DNA of 34,377 bases from NCBI GenBank assembly GCA_902595115.1, contig CACJOS010000002.1, positions 1 through 34,377 on the forward strand. The letters are read 5' to 3'. Each line of letters begins with the position of its first letter. Within the stretch, counting starts at the first letter, position 1. The DNA is from an uncultured Pelagibacteraceae bacterium. Lineage in GTDB: Bacteria > Pseudomonadota > Alphaproteobacteria > Pelagibacterales > Pelagibacteraceae. The notes beneath the pieces are model-generated. The model had not been told where the DNA came from, did not search any database, and saw only the letters and a program-made list of their open reading frames with translations. The position numbers and the translations under genes were made by a program. Below, in pieces: positions 7,677 through 16,421 of the stretch.

Positions 7677-9406
7677 ATATATTTGAGACATATCAAGACA
7701 AAATAAAGAATTTAATTTTAGATATTAATAAGCAAGGAAAAATTGAAATTTCTGACAATCTAGACTCTATTGGCGTAGATTTACCACCTAGTCAATTTAA
7801 GGCTCACATTTCAACAAACGTTGCAATGGTTTTATCCAAAGTAAATAAATCAAATCCTAATGACCTTGCAAAAAAAATTGAGGTTGAGCTATTAAAAATT
7901 GATAAGGATATTGAAAAAATTGAAATCGTAAAACCTGGGTTTATAAATATAACTTTCAAAAATACTTTTTGGAATAAATTTATTCAAAATGTAATTAATC
8001 AAAAACTAGAATATGGTACAAATTTAATAGCTAAAAAGAAAAGTTTCTTTTTAGAATTTGTTTCCGCTAATCCTACAGGACCACTGCACGTTGGCCATTG
8101 CAGAGGAGCTGTTTCAGGTGATGTACTTGCTAATATTTTAAAATTCAATAAGCACAAAGTGCATAAAGAGTATTATGTAAATGATTATGGTAATCAAATA
8201 ATCAATTTTACAAAATCCGTTTACTACAGAATTAAAGAACAAACCGATAATGAACCTTTTCCAAAGGATAATGAGGATTTATATCCGGGTGATTATATTA
8301 TCCAAATCGCAAAAAATATAATCAATGATAATAAAGGTCTGGATTTTAAAAATTTCGATAAAATATCCGATCAATTAATAATACTAGCTGTAAACGAGTC
8401 TATTAAAATTATTAAATCAAATTTGAAAAATATTGGTATTGTTCATGACAAATTTCAAAGCGAAAGAGAAATTGTTAACAATAATGAAGTTCAAAAAACA
8501 GTTGATAAATTAATTAAAAAAAAATTCGTTTATAAAGGAAAAATAAAAGCACCTGAAGGTGAAGATAAAAAAAATTGGGTGGAAAGAGAACAACTTTTAT
8601 TTAAATCAACAGATTTTGGAGATGACAAAGATAGAGCTTTACAAAAATCAGATAACAGCTGGACTTACTTTGCCGGTGACGTTGCATATCATGAAAATAA
8701 ATTAAATAGAAAGTATGATACTTATATTAATATTTTAGGCGCGGACCATGCAGGATATATAAAAAGAATAACAGCCTCTGTCGAAGCTTTATCAGGAGAA
8801 AAGAATAAATTAGTTTGCAAAGTTAGTCAGTTAGTTAAATTAATTAAAGACGGCAAACCTTTTAAGATGTCAAAAAGAAAAGGCGATTACATAACAGTTG
8901 AGGATCTAATCGATGAAGTTGGAAAAGATGCTACAAGATTTATAATGTTAAATAGAAGTAGTGATGCAGAGATAGATTTTGATTTTGATAAAGTAAAAGA
9001 AAAATCAAAGGATAATCCCTTATATTATGTTCAATATTGCTATGCTAGAATTTGCTCGGTATTCAGACATATAGGTAAAGAAATTGATAAGGATATAAAA
9101 GTAGATGACTATAATTTTAATTTTTCTCCAGAAGATATTGATATTTATAAAAAAATATCTGAATGGCCAAAATGTATTGAAATCTCGTCAAAAAAATTAG
9201 AGCCTCACAGAGTGCCAACATATCTCTATGAACTATCATCACTATTTCATTCTTACTGGAGCATGGGTAAAGATGATAAAAGTAAAAGATTTATTAGTGA
9301 AGATAAAAAAATTTCAGATGAAAAATTAGTACTATTAAAGTCAGTTTCTAATGTAATAAAATGTGGAATGAATCTAGTTGGGGCTAGTACTCCAGAAAAA
9401 ATGTAA
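7673..9406 (+). CDS. argS: Arginyl-tRNA synthetase
   Basis: A 577-residue class I aminoacyl-tRNA synthetase charging tRNA-Arg. It has the N-terminal Add1-like domain, the signature SANPTGPLHVGHCRGA with HVGH at residues 139-142 (HIGH motif), and a full KMSKR (residues 398-402) in FKMSKRKGDY, unlike many ArgS proteins that lack it. The C-terminal DALR anticodon-binding domain follows (YVQYCYARICSV onward). It overlaps dgt by 4 nt and the next small gene by 1 nt, within one long plus-strand operon. Confidence 0.96.
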   Translation: MNIFETYQDKIKNLILDINKQGKIEISDNLDSIGVDLPPSQFKAHISTNVAMVLSKVNKSNPNDLAKKIEVELLKIDKDIEKIEIVKPGFINITFKNTFWNKFIQNVINQKLEYGTNLIAKKKSFFLEFVSANPTGPLHVGHCRGAVSGDVLANILKFNKHKVHKEYYVNDYGNQIINFTKSVYYRIKEQTDNEPFPKDNEDLYPGDYIIQIAKNIINDNKGLDFKNFDKISDQLIILAVNESIKIIKSNLKNIGIVHDKFQSEREIVNNNEVQKTVDKLIKKKFVYKGKIKAPEGEDKKNWVEREQLLFKSTDFGDDKDRALQKSDNSWTYFAGDVAYHENKLNRKYDTYINILGADHAGYIKRITASVEALSGEKNKLVCKVSQLVKLIKDGKPFKMSKRKGDYITVEDLIDEVGKDATRFIMLNRSSDAEIDFDFDKVKEKSKDNPLYYVQYCYARICSVFRHIGKEIDKDIKVDDYNFNFSPEDIDIYKKISEWPKCIEISSKKLEPHRVPTYLYELSSLFHSYWSMGKDDKSKRFISEDKKISDEKLVLLKSVSNVIKCGMNLVGASTPEKM

Positions 9407-9663
9407 TGTTTAAGGAAATTAAATATCTAATATATTTACTTGTTATAGCCTTTTTTTTCATTTTTTCTGTCAGATATTACATATCGGATGATTATAAAAA
9501 AAAATATTATAGAGGTCTTGAGTCACATAAAGATAAGACAATTACTTACGCTAAAAATTTACCAACTTTAAAAAATGATACAGATAAAATTCTTACATAC
9601 GTTGAAAATAACAATACATCTAAAAAAAAATATAAATTCTGGGATTTGTTAGATAATGATTAG
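9406..9663 (+). CDS. Short single-pass membrane protein in the SPOR-protein slot
   Basis: An 85-residue protein with one N-terminal membrane helix (about residues 7-25, LIYLLVIAFFFIFSVRYYI), leaving about 60 charged residues presumably in the periplasm and ending in KFWDLLDND. In many alphaproteobacteria the gene between argS and nagZ encodes a membrane-anchored SPOR-domain protein that binds denuded peptidoglycan. Position and topology match that protein, but no SPOR domain is visible. It overlaps argS by 1 nt and nagZ by 8 nt. It may be a reduced relic or a different protein in the same slot. Confidence 0.75.
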   Translation: MFKEIKYLIYLLVIAFFFIFSVRYYISDDYKKKYYRGLESHKDKTITYAKNLPTLKNDTDKILTYVENNNTSKKKYKFWDLLDND

Positions 9664-10606
9664 TAAAAGAAGAGCATTTATAGTTGGTATAAAGGGTTAT
9701 AAATTAACAAATAAAGAGATTTCGTTTTTAAGGAAATACAGGCCTTGGGGCATTATACTTTTTACAAGAAATATTAAATCAATAGAGCAAACCAGACTAT
9801 TAACTGAGAAAATTAAATCAATTTTTAAAGATAAAAACTTCCCAATTATGATCGATCAAGAAGGAGGTGTTGTTTCAAGATTGGAAAATATTTTGACCTC
9901 AAAACCATTTAATTCAAATTATTATGAAAGTATTTACAAAAAGGATAACAGAAATTTTGAAACATATTTAAAAATTTACGTAGATCAAATCTCATATCTT
10001 TTAAAAATGATTGGAATAAATATAAATAATACTCCTGTTCTTGATCTAAAATATAGCTTTTCCCATAAAATTATTAAAAGTAGAGCTTTTTCGAAAAATC
10101 CAAAAATTGTTAGTAAAATTGGTGATTTAGTTATTAAACATTATAAAAAAAATGGCATTTCATGTGTTATTAAACATATACCAGGTCATGGCTTAGCTAA
10201 ATTAGATAGTCATCACTCATTACCAAAAGTTAATAAAAGTCTTAAATATTTAGATAAAAACGATTTCAAAGCATTTAGAAAGAAAGATGCAATTTTCGCA
10301 ATGACATCTCATGTAATATTTAACTCAATAGATAAAAAAAACACTGCAACACATTCAAAAAAAATTATTAATATAATAAGAAATAAATTAAACTTTAAAA
10401 ATGTTTTAATCAGTGATGATATTTCGATGAAAGCATTGAGATATTCAATAAAACAAAATACTATTAGGTCGTTTGATGCCGGTTGTAATATCGTACTTCA
10501 TTGCAACGCTAAATTGTCTGAAATGTTAGAAGTGGCTAAAAACTCACCAAAACTAAACAGTTTTTTAATGAAAAAAACTATAGAATTTTATAAATTGGTA
10601 AGTTAG
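9656..10606 (+). CDS. nagZ: Beta-N-acetylhexosaminidase (glycoside hydrolase family 3)
   Basis: A 316-residue cytosolic enzyme that removes GlcNAc from anhydro-muropeptides in peptidoglycan recycling. GH3 NagZ motifs are present: PWGIILFTRNI, PIMIDQEGGVVSR, the catalytic loop KHIPGHG followed by DSHHSLP (from K173), and the nucleophile region LISDDISMKAL with D254 and D255. The length is normal for a single-domain NagZ. The start at 9656 lies 8 nt inside the upstream gene, and the stop directly abuts the scpA ATG. Confidence 0.93.
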   Translation: MISKRRAFIVGIKGYKLTNKEISFLRKYRPWGIILFTRNIKSIEQTRLLTEKIKSIFKDKNFPIMIDQEGGVVSRLENILTSKPFNSNYYESIYKKDNRNFETYLKIYVDQISYLLKMIGININNTPVLDLKYSFSHKIIKSRAFSKNPKIVSKIGDLVIKHYKKNGISCVIKHIPGHGLAKLDSHHSLPKVNKSLKYLDKNDFKAFRKKDAIFAMTSHVIFNSIDKKNTATHSKKIINIIRNKLNFKNVLISDDISMKALRYSIKQNTIRSFDAGCNIVLHCNAKLSEMLEVAKNSPKLNSFLMKKTIEFYKLVS

Positions 10607-11344
10607 ATGCTAAATGAAAACAATGCACAATTTAATGTAAATCTTACACACTTCAGTGGATCATTAGAGGTTTTGTTAGATTTAGCAAAGTCACAAAAAG
10701 TAAATTTAGAAAATATTTCAATTACTAAACTAGCAGATCAATTTCATGATTTTATTTCTAATTCAAAGGATCTAGATTTAGAATTGGCTTCAGAATACCT
10801 GCTGATGGCTACATGGCTTGCCTATTTAAAATCTAAACTATTATTGCCTGAAAGTGACGAGGAAGAATTTAAAGCTTTAGAGGTAGCTGAAAAATTGAAG
10901 CTACAATTAAAAAAGTTAGAGCTAATTAGATTATTATCCGACCAAATGCTTAAGAGAAAGAGATTGGGTCGAGATGTTTTTTTAAGAGGAGTAAAAGGCC
11001 AGATTAGATCTATATATAGCTCAAAATATTCACTTTCATTATTCGAATTATTAAAAACTTACGCAACAATCATAATGACAAAAGATTTTCAAAGAATAAA
11101 TATTCCAAAATTACCTGTCTTCACAACAGAAGAGGGTATCAATCAAATTAGAAGTTTTTTTGGAAAACTAGATGATTGGAAAAATATTGATGAATTGGTC
11201 CCAAAAAATTTTGTCAATAAAAAACTTAATAAAACTGGTAAAGCAGGGATATTTGCTGGTTCTTTAGAGCTCGTTAAAGAAGGTAACCTAAAAATTAAAC
11301 AAGATAAGCTTTTTAGTGATATTTATATAAGAGAAAATAAATGA
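10607..11344 (+). CDS. scpA: Segregation and condensation protein A (kleisin)
   Basis: A 245-residue kleisin that bridges the SMC heads and, with ScpB, forms the SMC-ScpAB condensin that organises and segregates the chromosome. The N-terminal FSGSLEVLLDLAKSQKVNLENISI and the LASEYLLMATWLAYLKSKLLLP block are characteristic; a winged-helix C-terminal part follows. It begins immediately after the nagZ stop and shares ATGA with scpB. The SMC gene is not in the window. Confidence 0.94.
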   Translation: MLNENNAQFNVNLTHFSGSLEVLLDLAKSQKVNLENISITKLADQFHDFISNSKDLDLELASEYLLMATWLAYLKSKLLLPESDEEEFKALEVAEKLKLQLKKLELIRLLSDQMLKRKRLGRDVFLRGVKGQIRSIYSSKYSLSLFELLKTYATIIMTKDFQRINIPKLPVFTTEEGINQIRSFFGKLDDWKNIDELVPKNFVNKKLNKTGKAGIFAGSLELVKEGNLKIKQDKLFSDIYIRENK

Positions 11345-12033
11345 AAAAAGATACTAAAAATAACATAGTCAATTTTCCTAGTAATTCAGTAAATGGAGAA
11401 CGAGAAGTTGAAGCAATCTTATTTGCTGCAGCTGAACCTTTAGATATAGATACAATAGAGTCAAAAGTAAAAAAGAATGTTAACGTAAAAAAAATCTTAG
11501 AAAAACTTCAGCATACTTATTCAAACAGAGGTATTAATTTGGTTTGTATTTCAAACAAATGGTCTTTTAGAACTGCTCAAAATCTTTCAAAGTTAATGTC
11601 TCAAGAAAAAACAGTAGAAAAAAAATTATCAAAAGCTGCAATTGAAACCTTAGCAATAATAGTTTACCACCAACCCGTTACTAGGGCTGAGATAGAAGAA
11701 ATAAGAGGTGTTGCATTTGGAACTAATACTCTTGAGATACTCATGGAACTTAATTGGGTTAAACCACAAGGTAGGAAAAATGTTCCAGGTAAACCTATAC
11801 AATACGGAACAACTGATGAATTTTTAAGCCATTTTAATTTACAAAAACTCAGTGATTTACCAACAGTTGATGAACTTGGTTCTGCAGGTTTAATTGACTC
11901 AAGTAGTATAGACGCGTCGGTCTTTGGAACTGGCAAGTTCTATAAAGAAAAGCAAGAAGAGAAGAAGGAAAATATTTATTCTAATATAGACGAAATGTTA
12001 GGCAGTACTTTAAAAGAGACTGATAGTGACTAA
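11341..12033 (+). CDS. scpB: Segregation and condensation protein B
   Basis: A 230-residue protein of two winged-helix domains that dimerises and binds the middle of ScpA. Recognisable blocks are EVEAILFAAAEPLD near the N-terminus, and AAIETLAIIVYHQPVTRAEIEEIRGV followed by LEILMELNWVKPQGRKNVPGKPIQYGTT. A low-complexity acidic tail of about 55 residues extends beyond the conserved part. It overlaps scpA by 4 nt and precedes tatA by 43 nt. Confidence 0.94.
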   Translation: MKKDTKNNIVNFPSNSVNGEREVEAILFAAAEPLDIDTIESKVKKNVNVKKILEKLQHTYSNRGINLVCISNKWSFRTAQNLSKLMSQEKTVEKKLSKAAIETLAIIVYHQPVTRAEIEEIRGVAFGTNTLEILMELNWVKPQGRKNVPGKPIQYGTTDEFLSHFNLQKLSDLPTVDELGSAGLIDSSSIDASVFGTGKFYKEKQEEKKENIYSNIDEMLGSTLKETDSD

Positions 12034-12076
12034 AATTGCTCTTTCAAATTAAAGACAAAGGATATATATATTAGAC

Positions 12077-12277
12077 ATGAGTATAGGATTTTGGCAAATA
12101 GCAATCGTAGTAATATTAGTAGTTTTACTCTTTGGTAGAGGAAAAATATCTAGTTTAATGGGTGATGTTGCCAAAGGTATTAAAAGTTTCAAAAAAGGTA
12201 TGGCTAGTGATGTAACAGACGATAGCCAACCTAAAAATATCTCTGAAAATAATCAAGACTCAGATAAAAAAGAGTAA
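12077..12277 (+). CDS. tatA: Twin-arginine translocase subunit TatA
   Basis: A 66-residue protein with one N-terminal membrane helix ([18 protein letters not shown]), the hinge FGRGK, and an amphipathic helix ([12 protein letters not shown]) followed by a polar tail. It multimerises to form the passage for folded proteins. It is the first of a compact tatA-tatB-tatC set inside the longer operon. A candidate substrate, the M48 protease with an RRNFIK signal, is encoded at 26258-27085. Confidence 0.95.
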   Translation: MSIGFWQIAIVVILVVLLFGRGKISSLMGDVAKGIKSFKKGMASDVTDDSQPKNISENNQDSDKKE

Positions 12278-12282
12278 AATTG

Positions 12283-12507
12283 ATGCCGCAAATAGGCTGG
12301 TTAGAAATTCTAATTATCGTTTCCATAGCTATAATTGTTATTGGTCCCAAAGATTTTCCAGTAATGTTAAAAAAAGTTGGTTCATGGATAGGATCAGCTA
12401 AAAGATATTTTAGCAATATACAGAGTGAAATAACTTCTCTTGAAACAGAGGATTTAACTGCAGAAAAAAAAGAAAATAATAATTTAGAAAACAATGAGCC
12501 AAAGTGA
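12283..12507 (+). CDS. tatB: Twin-arginine translocase subunit TatB
   Basis: A 74-residue protein starting MPQIGWLEILIIVSIAIIVIGP, with one membrane helix and the GPKDFP hinge typical of TatB, then an amphipathic helix. It forms the substrate-receptor complex with TatC. The start is ATG at 12283; a TTG three bases upstream is less likely. The protein is shorter than most TatB proteins (usually 100-180 residues) because the variable C-terminal tail is minimal. Its end overlaps tatC by 14 nt. Confidence 0.93.
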   Translation: MPQIGWLEILIIVSIAIIVIGPKDFPVMLKKVGSWIGSAKRYFSNIQSEITSLETEDLTAEKKENNNLENNEPK

Positions 12508-13270
12508 AGAAAAAATAGGTTTTATCAGCCACTTAACTGAGCTTAGAAAAAGATTAATTCATTGTTTAATTTTTTTATTTTCTTTATTTGCAGTTTGTTA
12601 TTTTTTTTCAGAGTATATTTATGGTTTCTTAGTAGAGCCGTATGCAAATGCAGTTAAAGACGACAACGTAGAGAGAAGGTTAATATTTACAGCACTTCAG
12701 GAAACTTTTTTAACATATTTAAAAGTATCTTTTTTTGCAGCTTTTTTTATTACTAGCCCCTTTATACTAATTCAAATATGGAAATTTATAGCTCCAGGTT
12801 TATATGATCATGAAAAATCTGCCATATTGCCTTACTTAATAGTAACACCAATTCTTTTTTTATTAGGAGGAATGTTGGTTTATTATTTGATAATGCCACT
12901 TGCGATAAAGTTTTTTCTGTCTTTTGAAAGTGTTGGTGTGTCAACAAACTTACCAATACAACTTGAAGCTAAAGTAAACGAGTATTTATCACTGGTAACG
13001 AAATTAATTTTTGCTTTCGGATTGAGTTTTCAATTACCTGTCGTACTTAGTTTGCTTGCAAGAATTGGATTTATAGATGCTAAATTTCTTAAAGAGAGAC
13101 GGAAATATGTAGTTGTTATTATATTTGCAGCTGCTGCACTGCTTACGCCACCAGATCCAATTACACAAATAGGTTTAGCAATACCATTATTAATTTTATA
13201 TGAATTATCAATATTTTCTGTAAATTTGATTGAGAAAAGAATCAAAGAGAAAGAAAAAGAGCATGCATAA
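12494..13270 (+). CDS. tatC: Twin-arginine translocase subunit TatC
   Basis: A 258-residue inner-membrane protein with six membrane helices that recognises twin-arginine signal peptides. Conserved elements are FISHLTELRKRL at the N-terminus (first cytoplasmic region), FKFIAPGLYDHE-like IWKFIAPGLYDHEK, LAFGLSFQLPVV-like FAFGLSFQLPVV, and the late ALLTPPDPITQIGLAIPLLILYE. It overlaps tatB by 14 nt and serS by 8 nt. Confidence 0.96.
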   Translation: MSQSEEKIGFISHLTELRKRLIHCLIFLFSLFAVCYFFSEYIYGFLVEPYANAVKDDNVERRLIFTALQETFLTYLKVSFFAAFFITSPFILIQIWKFIAPGLYDHEKSAILPYLIVTPILFLLGGMLVYYLIMPLAIKFFLSFESVGVSTNLPIQLEAKVNEYLSLVTKLIFAFGLSFQLPVVLSLLARIGFIDAKFLKERRKYVVVIIFAAAALLTPPDPITQIGLAIPLLILYELSIFSVNLIEKRIKEKEKEHA

Positions 13271-14522
13271 TATAAAGGATATTAGAGCAAATTTAGAAAA
13301 TTTTGTAAAAACAATATCAAAAAGAAATCACAAAGTTGATCAAAGCTTACTAGTATCATTAGATACAAAGAATAGAGATTTAATTCAAAAAAAAGAAAAT
13401 CTTGAACAAGAAAAAAAAATTATTTCAAAAAGTAAAGATAAATCATTATTTGAAAAGTCAAAAAAATTGTCAAATGAGATAGATCAAATATCTTCTGAAC
13501 AATTAAAAATAAAAAATGATTTAGATAATTTATTATCTAATATACCTAATTTACCTTTAACTGACGTACCAGAGGGTACAGATGAAAGTCATAATACTGA
13601 AGTTGAAAAGAAAGGAAAAATACCTGAATTTAAATTTAAACCAAAGTCTCATAGCGAGCTAGGTGGTGATTTATCAATGATTGATTTTGACTTGGCTACA
13701 AAAACTACAGGATCAAGGTTTGTATTTTTAAAGGAAAAAATAGCTCTTCTAGAGAGAGCTTTATCAAACTTTATGATTGATAAACATACTACCGATAACG
13801 GATATACAGAAATTTCACCACCTCTTATTGCTTCGGAAAGTACGATGTATGGAACAGGGCAAATACCGAAATTTATCGATGATCAATTTGAAATAAAGCT
13901 TGATGATAAATCTGAGAGAAAGTTTTTAATACCAACTGCTGAAGTTATTTTAACAAATATGGTTAAAGGTAAAATATTAAATAAAAATGATTTACCATTA
14001 AGGTTAGTTGCATCTACCCCTTGTTTTAGAAAAGAAGCTGGTAGTTACGGCAAAGACACTAAAGGCATGATAAGACAGCATCAATTCTATAAAGTTGAAT
14101 TGGTTAGTATTGTCGAACCGCAAAATTGTAAAAGTGAATTAGAACGAATGACAAATTGTGCGACTGGAATTTTAGATTCATTAAAATTACCTTATAGAAA
14201 AGTTGTTTTGTGTACTGGAGATATGGGTTTTAGTGCTGAAAAAACATATGATATTGAGGTATGGATACCCTCAGAAAATAAATATAGAGAAATTTCAAGC
14301 TGTTCATCTTGTGGTTCTTTTCAAGCTAGACGAATGAAGGGTAGGTACAAAAATGATAAAAAGGAAACATTATTTTTAGGAACTCTTAATGGAAGTGGTC
14401 TTGCCGTTGGTAGAACTTTAATAGCGATATTAGAAAATTATCAGCTCGAAGACGGGTCAATAAAAATTCCTAATGTTCTTAGACCTTACATGAATAATTT
14501 GGATAAAATCTCAATTAAATAG
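13263..14522 (+). CDS. serS: Seryl-tRNA synthetase
   Basis: A 419-residue class II synthetase. It has an N-terminal tRNA-binding coiled coil (about residues 25-100) and then a catalytic domain with motif 2 (TPCFRKEAGSYGKDTKG ... RQHQFYKVE) and motif 3 (TLNGSGLAVGRTLIAILENYQ). The start is the ATG at 13263, giving the standard MHNIKDIRANLENF N-terminus; the upstream TTG at 13230 lies within tatC and adds only a Lys-rich out-of-family leader. The gene overlaps tatC by 8 nt. In the same window a tRNA-Ser(TGA) is present at 30068-30157. Confidence 0.96.
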   Translation: MHNIKDIRANLENFVKTISKRNHKVDQSLLVSLDTKNRDLIQKKENLEQEKKIISKSKDKSLFEKSKKLSNEIDQISSEQLKIKNDLDNLLSNIPNLPLTDVPEGTDESHNTEVEKKGKIPEFKFKPKSHSELGGDLSMIDFDLATKTTGSRFVFLKEKIALLERALSNFMIDKHTTDNGYTEISPPLIASESTMYGTGQIPKFIDDQFEIKLDDKSERKFLIPTAEVILTNMVKGKILNKNDLPLRLVASTPCFRKEAGSYGKDTKGMIRQHQFYKVELVSIVEPQNCKSELERMTNCATGILDSLKLPYRKVVLCTGDMGFSAEKTYDIEVWIPSENKYREISSCSSCGSFQARRMKGRYKNDKKETLFLGTLNGSGLAVGRTLIAILENYQLEDGSIKIPNVLRPYMNNLDKISIK

Positions 14523-14565
14523 AAGTTGTTTTCAAATATCATTTAGTATAAAAAACTGATTAGTT

Positions 14566-14853
14566 ATGTCAAATTCAGGAATAGGTCAGTTTATACCTCT
14601 AATACTAATATTCGTTATATTTTATTTTTTTCTAATAAGACCACAGCAGAAGAAAGCAAAAGAACACAAGATAATGGTAGAGAACCTTAAAAAAGGAGAT
14701 AAAGTTATAACATCTGGTGGAATTGTTGGTAAAGTTGATAGAATTATTGATAATGAAAAAGTCGAAATTGAAATTGCTGACAATGTTACAGTAGAGGTAA
14801 TTAGAGCAACTGGCATACAAGCATTAGTTACTACACAAGAAGTTAAAAAATAA
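14566..14853 (+). CDS. yajC: Preprotein translocase accessory subunit YajC
   Basis: A 95-residue protein with one N-terminal membrane helix (FIPLILIFVIFYFFLIRPQQKK) and the cytosolic GDKVITSGGIVGKV segment typical of YajC. It associates with SecDF to assist SecYEG export. It lies 43 nt after serS and 11 nt before secD, in the classic yajC-secD-secF order. Confidence 0.95.
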   Translation: MSNSGIGQFIPLILIFVIFYFFLIRPQQKKAKEHKIMVENLKKGDKVITSGGIVGKVDRIIDNEKVEIEIADNVTVEVIRATGIQALVTTQEVKK

Positions 14854-14864
14854 ATTTTCACATA

Positions 14865-16421
14865 GTGCTTAAATTTTCTAAAATAAATATTTTAGTCACT
14901 TTAGTTTTATCAATATTAGTAATTTTTTTTTCAATTTCAAATATAACAAAATTTGATGATAATTTTTTTAAAAAAAAAATAAACTTAGGCCTTGATTTAC
15001 AAGGTGGTTCATACTTATTGTTAAAGATAGATAACGAACCTGTAGTAATTAAAGAACTTCAAAATAAGGCAGTTTCTTTAAAAAACTTTTTCAAAGAAAA
15101 TAACATTCAAATTTTTAATATTAATATAAATGAAAATAAAGAGATAATTTTTTCAACTAATGAAAAAAATATTGAAATGGTAGAATCTTTTTTGAATGAT
15201 AAAGACGGATCTATTAATATTTATTTTGACCAGTTTAAATCTTTTCAATATGAAGTTGAAAATGAAAAAGAAAATTTTAAATTAAAATTATCAAAATATG
15301 GTCTTATTAAAATTAAAACATCATCTTTGGATCAAGCTATAGAAATAGTTAGAAGAAGAGTTGATGAGGTTGGTACGAATGAACCAAATATTCTAAAAAG
15401 AGGCAATGATAGAATTCTTGTAGAGTTACCTGGTCTTGATGATCCAATGAGAATTAAAAATTTACTAGGTAAAACAGCGAACTTAACATTTAGATTTATT
15501 ACAAAATCTAATGATGAAACTTTTGGATCTGAACAATTGGAATTTGAGGATGGTTCTGAAATAGCAAATGTTAGTAAAAGAATAATTGTAAGTGGTGAAA
15601 ATCTTGTCGATGCACAACCTCGTATGGATAATCAAACCAATGAAACCGTAGTTACCTTTGATTTTGATAGAGTGGGAGCAAAAAGATTTGGTAGAGCAAC
15701 TACAAAAGGTGTAGGTAAAAGGTTAGCAATTGTTTTAGATGGTAAAGTAATTAGTGCACCTGTCATACAGGAGGCTATCGTAGCAGGCTCAGGTCAAATC
15801 TCTGGAGATTTTACATTTCAAACTGCAACAGATTTGGCTTTATTACTGAGATCTGGTGCTTTACCTGCACCATTAGAAATTATAGAAGAAAGAACAGTTG
15901 GACCAGGTTTAGGTGAAGATTCAATTAAATCAGGATTACTAGCATTGTTAATAGGTTTTGTGTTGGTAATTGCGTTTATGTTATTTAAATACAAAGTTTT
16001 TGGAATAATAGCTAATACAACATTAATTCTAAATTTGTTTTTTTTAATTGGAATATTAACTATTTTTGAAGCAACACTTACCTTACCAGGGATCGCAGGT
16101 ATTATTTTAACAGTGGGAATGGCAGTTGATGCTAATGTGTTAATTTTTGAGAGAATTAAAGAAGAAATCAGAAATGAAAAAAACAAAATTATTGCTTTCG
16201 ATACTGGTTACGTTAAATCTAGATCAGCCATTTTAGATGCAAATATCACGACTTTAATAGCTGCTTTAATTTTATTTTTTTTAGGTTCTGGTCCAATTAA
16301 AGGGTTTGCCGTAACGTTAGGAACAGGTATTTTTACAACTCTTTTCACAGTTTATTTTATTGCAAGATTACTAACGTCTTTATATGTAATTAAGAATAAA
16401 AATAAGGAGAGTCTAATCTGA
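14865..16421 (+). CDS. secD: Protein translocase subunit SecD
   Basis: A 518-residue RND-type membrane protein that uses proton motive force to complete protein export. It has an N-terminal membrane helix, LGLDLQGGSYLLL, a large periplasmic region with the RRRVDEVGTNEPNI and ELPGLDDP blocks, and then five C-terminal membrane helices including GMAVDANVLIFERIKEE. The start is GTG at 14865, since the LKFSKINIL helix follows directly. Its TGA shares one base with the secF ATG (TGATG). Confidence 0.95.
   Translation: MLKFSKINILVTLVLSILVIFFSISNITKFDDNFFKKKINLGLDLQGGSYLLLKIDNEPVVIKELQNKAVSLKNFFKENNIQIFNININENKEIIFSTNEKNIEMVESFLNDKDGSINIYFDQFKSFQYEVENEKENFKLKLSKYGLIKIKTSSLDQAIEIVRRRVDEVGTNEPNILKRGNDRILVELPGLDDPMRIKNLLGKTANLTFRFITKSNDETFGSEQLEFEDGSEIANVSKRIIVSGENLVDAQPRMDNQTNETVVTFDFDRVGAKRFGRATTKGVGKRLAIVLDGKVISAPVIQEAIVAGSGQISGDFTFQTATDLALLLRSGALPAPLEIIEERTVGPGLGEDSIKSGLLALLIGFVLVIAFMLFKYKVFGIIANTTLILNLFFLIGILTIFEATLTLPGIAGIILTVGMAVDANVLIFERIKEEIRNEKNKIIAFDTGYVKSRSAILDANITTLIAALILFFLGSGPIKGFAVTLGTGIFTTLFTVYFIARLLTSLYVIKNKNKESLI

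Noticed and set aside
13230-13262. Longer serS with a Lys/Arg-rich leader
   Set aside because: It would start at TTG inside tatC; the standard SerS N-terminus begins at the ATG at 13263.
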